Translations under genes and position numbers: made by a program | Shown: positions 5,410-7,356 of the stretch, piece after piece | Layout of the letters: every line of letters starts with the position of its first letter | Position numbering within the stretch: position 1 is the first letter of the stretch | NCBI GenBank assembly: GCA_946480885.1 | Contig: CAMLLK010000040.1 | Coordinates: 1 to 7,356, forward strand | Direction of reading: 5' to 3' | Origin: an uncultured Thermoproteales archaeon | GTDB lineage: Archaea; Thermoproteota; Thermoprotei; Thermoproteales; Thermoproteaceae | DNA length: 7,356 nt | Notes under the pieces: model-generated | The model's database searches: none | Told to the model about the DNA's origin: nothing | The model's input: the letters and a program-made list of their open reading frames with translations, nothing else

Positions 5410-6684
5410 ATGTCTCTCGTTGACGTTATAGACTCTCTCCCTGACGTAAAAATATACAACCCCCCATTTAGAGAGTTTACAATAGCAAAAATATTAAAAG
5501 AGTCTGAGGGGAAATGGACCCCCTTGTTTAAAAATATAACAAAAGGCTTTGCTGGCGTAGGAAATATTATAGACACCAGGTCTAAGCTTTATAGATATCT
5601 TGGAGTAAGTGGAGATGTAGAGGCTTATGAAAAATTGCTATACGCCATAGAGAATCCTTACAGAGTAGAGAAAGTATCTACATGGAGAGATTTATATACA
5701 GAAATCACATCTCTTTACGATTTACCCATGGTTCGTTATTATGAAAAAGAGGCAAGGCCGTATATAACATCAAGCATTGTAATAGGCGTGGGACCCGACG
5801 GCGTGTTTAATACATCTATTCACAGATTTTCTCCAATAAGCGCTAAAAAGGCTGTGGTAAGATTAGTACCGCGACATCTTTACTATATGTATAAATCGAG
5901 TGTTGAGAAAGGGAGGGAAATGCCAGTGGCAGTGGTTTGGGGCGTACATCCTCTAGTCTTACTTGCAGCGGCCTCTTCTCCTCCCTACGGCGTCTTTGAG
6001 TTAGAGATAGCGTCGCGACTTATGGGTGGGCTAAAAGTAGTAGAGCTGGACAACGGCGCCGTCGCGCCTTTTATGGCCTCTGTAATTATAGAGGGGTTTT
6101 TAACAAATGAACAAGATCTCGAAGGGCCGTTTGTAGACATTGTCGGCGTATATGATAGAGTGAGAAAACAGCCCGTGGTGAGAGTTGAAAAGATCTATGT
6201 ACTACGGGGGGAGGCATACGTACATTATCTCCTCCCAGCGGGGTTGGAGCATATGTTGCTCATGGGGTTTGAAAGAGAGGCAAGGATTTGGAAAAATGTG
6301 AAGACCGTAGTGCCTAGGCTTTGGAAAGTTAGACTTACTAGGGGGGGATTTGGCTGGCTTGTGGCTGTGATTTCGTTAGAAAAGGCTACAGAGGGGGATG
6401 CTAAAAATGCGTTATTGGCCGCCTTCGCGGCGCACCCAAGCCTTAAGATAGCAATTGCGGTAGACAAAGACATAGACCCCGACGACGCCACGGCGGTGGA
6501 GTGGGCGCTTGCCACTCGGCTTAGAGCTGACAGAGGCATATTTATCATCCCCTATGCCAGAGGCTCTACTCTTGACCCTGTAGCGCTTAATGAAGAAGGC
6601 TTGACACATAAAATTGGAATTGACGCAACTAAGCCACTAGACGCAGACCCAGCCTTGTTTGAACGCGCTAAGATACCAGAATAG
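5410..6684 (+). CDS. UbiD-family prenylated-FMN decarboxylase, probable anhydromevalonate phosphate decarboxylase
   Basis: This 424-residue protein belongs to the UbiD family, which uses prenylated FMN, a metal and K+ for (de)carboxylation. Expected active-site positions are present: Asn134 and Arg139 in NTSIHR, His180 in WGVHP, Glu228 in IIEG, and Glu238 with Asp243 in EGPFVD. These correspond to the metal ligands and the Arg/Glu/acid network known from Fdc1 and UbiD. The end (GSTLDP ... KIGIDATKP) is the typical UbiD C-terminus. The neighbour is aconitase X, so the best specific call is trans-anhydromevalonate 5-phosphate decarboxylase of the archaeal mevalonate pathway, giving isopentenyl phosphate. 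Family membership is seen; substrate is inferred from context. A ubiquinone/menaquinone-type 4-hydroxybenzoate decarboxylase role is the alternative. ATG 5410 is preferred over the adjacent in-frame TTG 5407, which lies in the T-tract. A G7 run (6341-6347) lies within the gene. No prFMN synthase (UbiX) gene is visible here. Confidence 0.9.
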   Translation: MSLVDVIDSLPDVKIYNPPFREFTIAKILKESEGKWTPLFKNITKGFAGVGNIIDTRSKLYRYLGVSGDVEAYEKLLYAIENPYRVEKVSTWRDLYTEITSLYDLPMVRYYEKEARPYITSSIVIGVGPDGVFNTSIHRFSPISAKKAVVRLVPRHLYYMYKSSVEKGREMPVAVVWGVHPLVLLAAASSPPYGVFELEIASRLMGGLKVVELDNGAVAPFMASVIIEGFLTNEQDLEGPFVDIVGVYDRVRKQPVVRVEKIYVLRGEAYVHYLLPAGLEHMLLMGFEREARIWKNVKTVVPRLWKVRLTRGGFGWLVAVISLEKATEGDAKNALLAAFAAHPSLKIAIAVDKDIDPDDATAVEWALATRLRADRGIFIIPYARGSTLDPVALNEEGLTHKIGIDATKPLDADPALFERAKIPE

Positions 6685-6692
6685 TTTAAATA
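6685..6692 (+). promoter_or_regulatory. Candidate TATA box for the aconitase X gene
   Basis: TTTAAATA (6685-6692) begins directly after the UbiD-family stop codon and is centred about 23 nt before the GTG at 6712. No Shine-Dalgarno site is visible. The 27-bp gap also allows co-transcription with the upstream gene, so this may be a secondary internal promoter. Confidence 0.45.
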
Positions 6693-6711
6693 GAGATAGT
6701 GGATATCAATA

Positions 6712-7356
6712 GTGTCTAGAGAATATGCTAAAGCTGTTATATACAAAATAGCAGACGCAGTGGCGGGGGGCGAAGTTGTGCCGATAGAAACTGCACATAT
6801 ATCTGGCGTGTCTTATCTCACAATTGGAGAAATAGGCATAGAGTTTTTAGAATATCTAGCCTCTGGCGGCGCCAAGGTGTCTGTATTCACGACGGCGAAT
6901 CCCGCGGCTGTAGACATATACGGTTTTTTAGAACTAGACGATAGAACTAAACAGGGCCAGCGACGTGTGATAAAGGCATTGGTAGAGCTTGGTGTCAATA
7001 CTACCTTTACATGCGCTCCCTATGAGTTTGTATTGACTAGAGCAAGAACTTTCCATGCCTGGGCTGAGTCTAATGCCATTACGTACATAAACACATTTAG
7101 AGACGCTTGGTCTGACAAAAACCCGGGCCCTTTGGCGTTGTTAAGTGCGATAGCTGGTTTTGTGCCAAAGACACAACTCTATACTCTAGAGGGTAGAAGA
7201 CCCACTGTGTTGGTAAAGGCAGATTTAGACAGCCTTGATACACTCGAGGCAGGTGTTGTCGGCGCTTTGATAGGCGAGATGATAGGAACAGGTATACCTT
7301 ATGTAAAAGGTATACGTCTAGTCCATGAAAGCAGTAGGAGAGAATTCGCCGCGGCG
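6712..7356 (+). CDS. Aconitase X catalytic (large) subunit, probable phosphomevalonate dehydratase (3' partial)
   Basis: The reading frame is open from the GTG at 6712 to the window end (215 residues, about half of the usual ~400). It matches the aconitase X catalytic domain: HISGVSYLTIGE (29-40), AKVSVFTTANP (54-64), TCAPYE with Cys101 (100-105), AESNAITYINT, and PGPLALLSAIAGF. Cys101 is the family's conserved cysteine in this block, probably an iron-sulphur ligand; the other ligands would lie past the window. In archaea AcnX works with a separate small swivel subunit as phosphomevalonate 5-phosphate dehydratase, making trans-anhydromevalonate 5-phosphate, the substrate of the UbiD-type enzyme encoded just upstream. 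This specific role is inferred from the pairing; bacterial AcnX enzymes act on hydroxyproline derivatives. GTG 6712 is the only usual start after the in-frame TAG at 6697, and it lies just before the conserved region. The small-subunit gene is not in this window. Confidence 0.92.
   Translation, partial: MSREYAKAVIYKIADAVAGGEVVPIETAHISGVSYLTIGEIGIEFLEYLASGGAKVSVFTTANPAAVDIYGFLELDDRTKQGQRRVIKALVELGVNTTFTCAPYEFVLTRARTFHAWAESNAITYINTFRDAWSDKNPGPLALLSAIAGFVPKTQLYTLEGRRPTVLVKADLDSLDTLEAGVVGALIGEMIGTGIPYVKGIRLVHESSRREFAAA

Noticed and set aside
6118..6140. Asp instead of Glu in the EGPF(V)D block of the UbiD-family protein as an inactivating change
   Set aside because: Bacterial UbiD itself has Asp at this place (EGPxGD type), so it falls within normal family variation.
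6225..6609. Overlapping minus-strand open frames inside the UbiD-family gene
   Set aside because: These occur where the real gene is GC-richer; the translations are low-complexity Ala/Ser/Arg shadows.
7291..7316. Repeated GGTATAC (7291 and 7309) resembling an operator or inverted repeat
   Set aside because: Both copies lie inside the AcnX coding frame (GTGIPYVKGIR), where codon repetition explains them; no further copies were seen.
1..7356. tRNA, rRNA, C/D box RNA, CRISPR or insertion-sequence signals
   Set aside because: No cloverleaf, repeat-spacer pattern, transposase or terminal repeat was found by eye. A few GATGA/CTGA strings in coding regions do not form a complete C/D box RNA.

Overview
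The window looks like a piece of a hyperthermophilic crenarchaeal chromosome, most likely Thermoproteales and possibly Pyrobaculum or a close relative. The evidence is topoisomerase VI (both subunits), Alba chromatin protein, an AbrB-PhoU fusion protein, and a UbiD-type decarboxylase next to aconitase X. Arginine codons are mostly AGA/AGG, genes are packed with 25-83 bp gaps, and starts lack Shine-Dalgarno sites but have TATA-like boxes about 22-27 nt upstream. The genus is a guess from style of sequence, not from a database match.

Layout. Bases 1-2701 (+) hold top6B (5' end cut off by the window) followed by top6A; together they make the type IIB topoisomerase that relaxes and decatenates DNA with ATP. 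Bases 2751-3743 (+) hold an AbrB-domain/PhoU-domain regulator. It meets a leftward pair tail to tail, with both stop codons sharing the palindrome CTAG at 3740-3743. The leftward pair (5022 to 3740) is a polytopic membrane protein with an N-terminal winged-helix domain, then a small HemK/Mtq2-type glutamine methyltransferase joined to it by a one-base TAATG overlap. An 83-bp divergent promoter region separates this pair from alba (5106-5384, +). Alba is followed by a UbiD-family decarboxylase (5410-6684, +) and the N-terminal half of an aconitase X large subunit (6712 to the window end, +).

How the genes work together. Top6A and Top6B form one A2B2 enzyme, and Alba coats the DNA it acts on. 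The UbiD-AcnX pair matches the two special enzymes of the archaeal (modified) mevalonate pathway described in Aeropyrum pernix: phosphomevalonate dehydratase (AcnX type) and anhydromevalonate phosphate decarboxylase (UbiD type). They would feed isopentenyl phosphate into membrane lipid synthesis. The methyltransferase probably modifies the GGQ glutamine of release factor aRF1. No RNA genes, CRISPR arrays, insertion sequences or other mobile elements were seen, and no intergenic stretch exceeds 83 bp.
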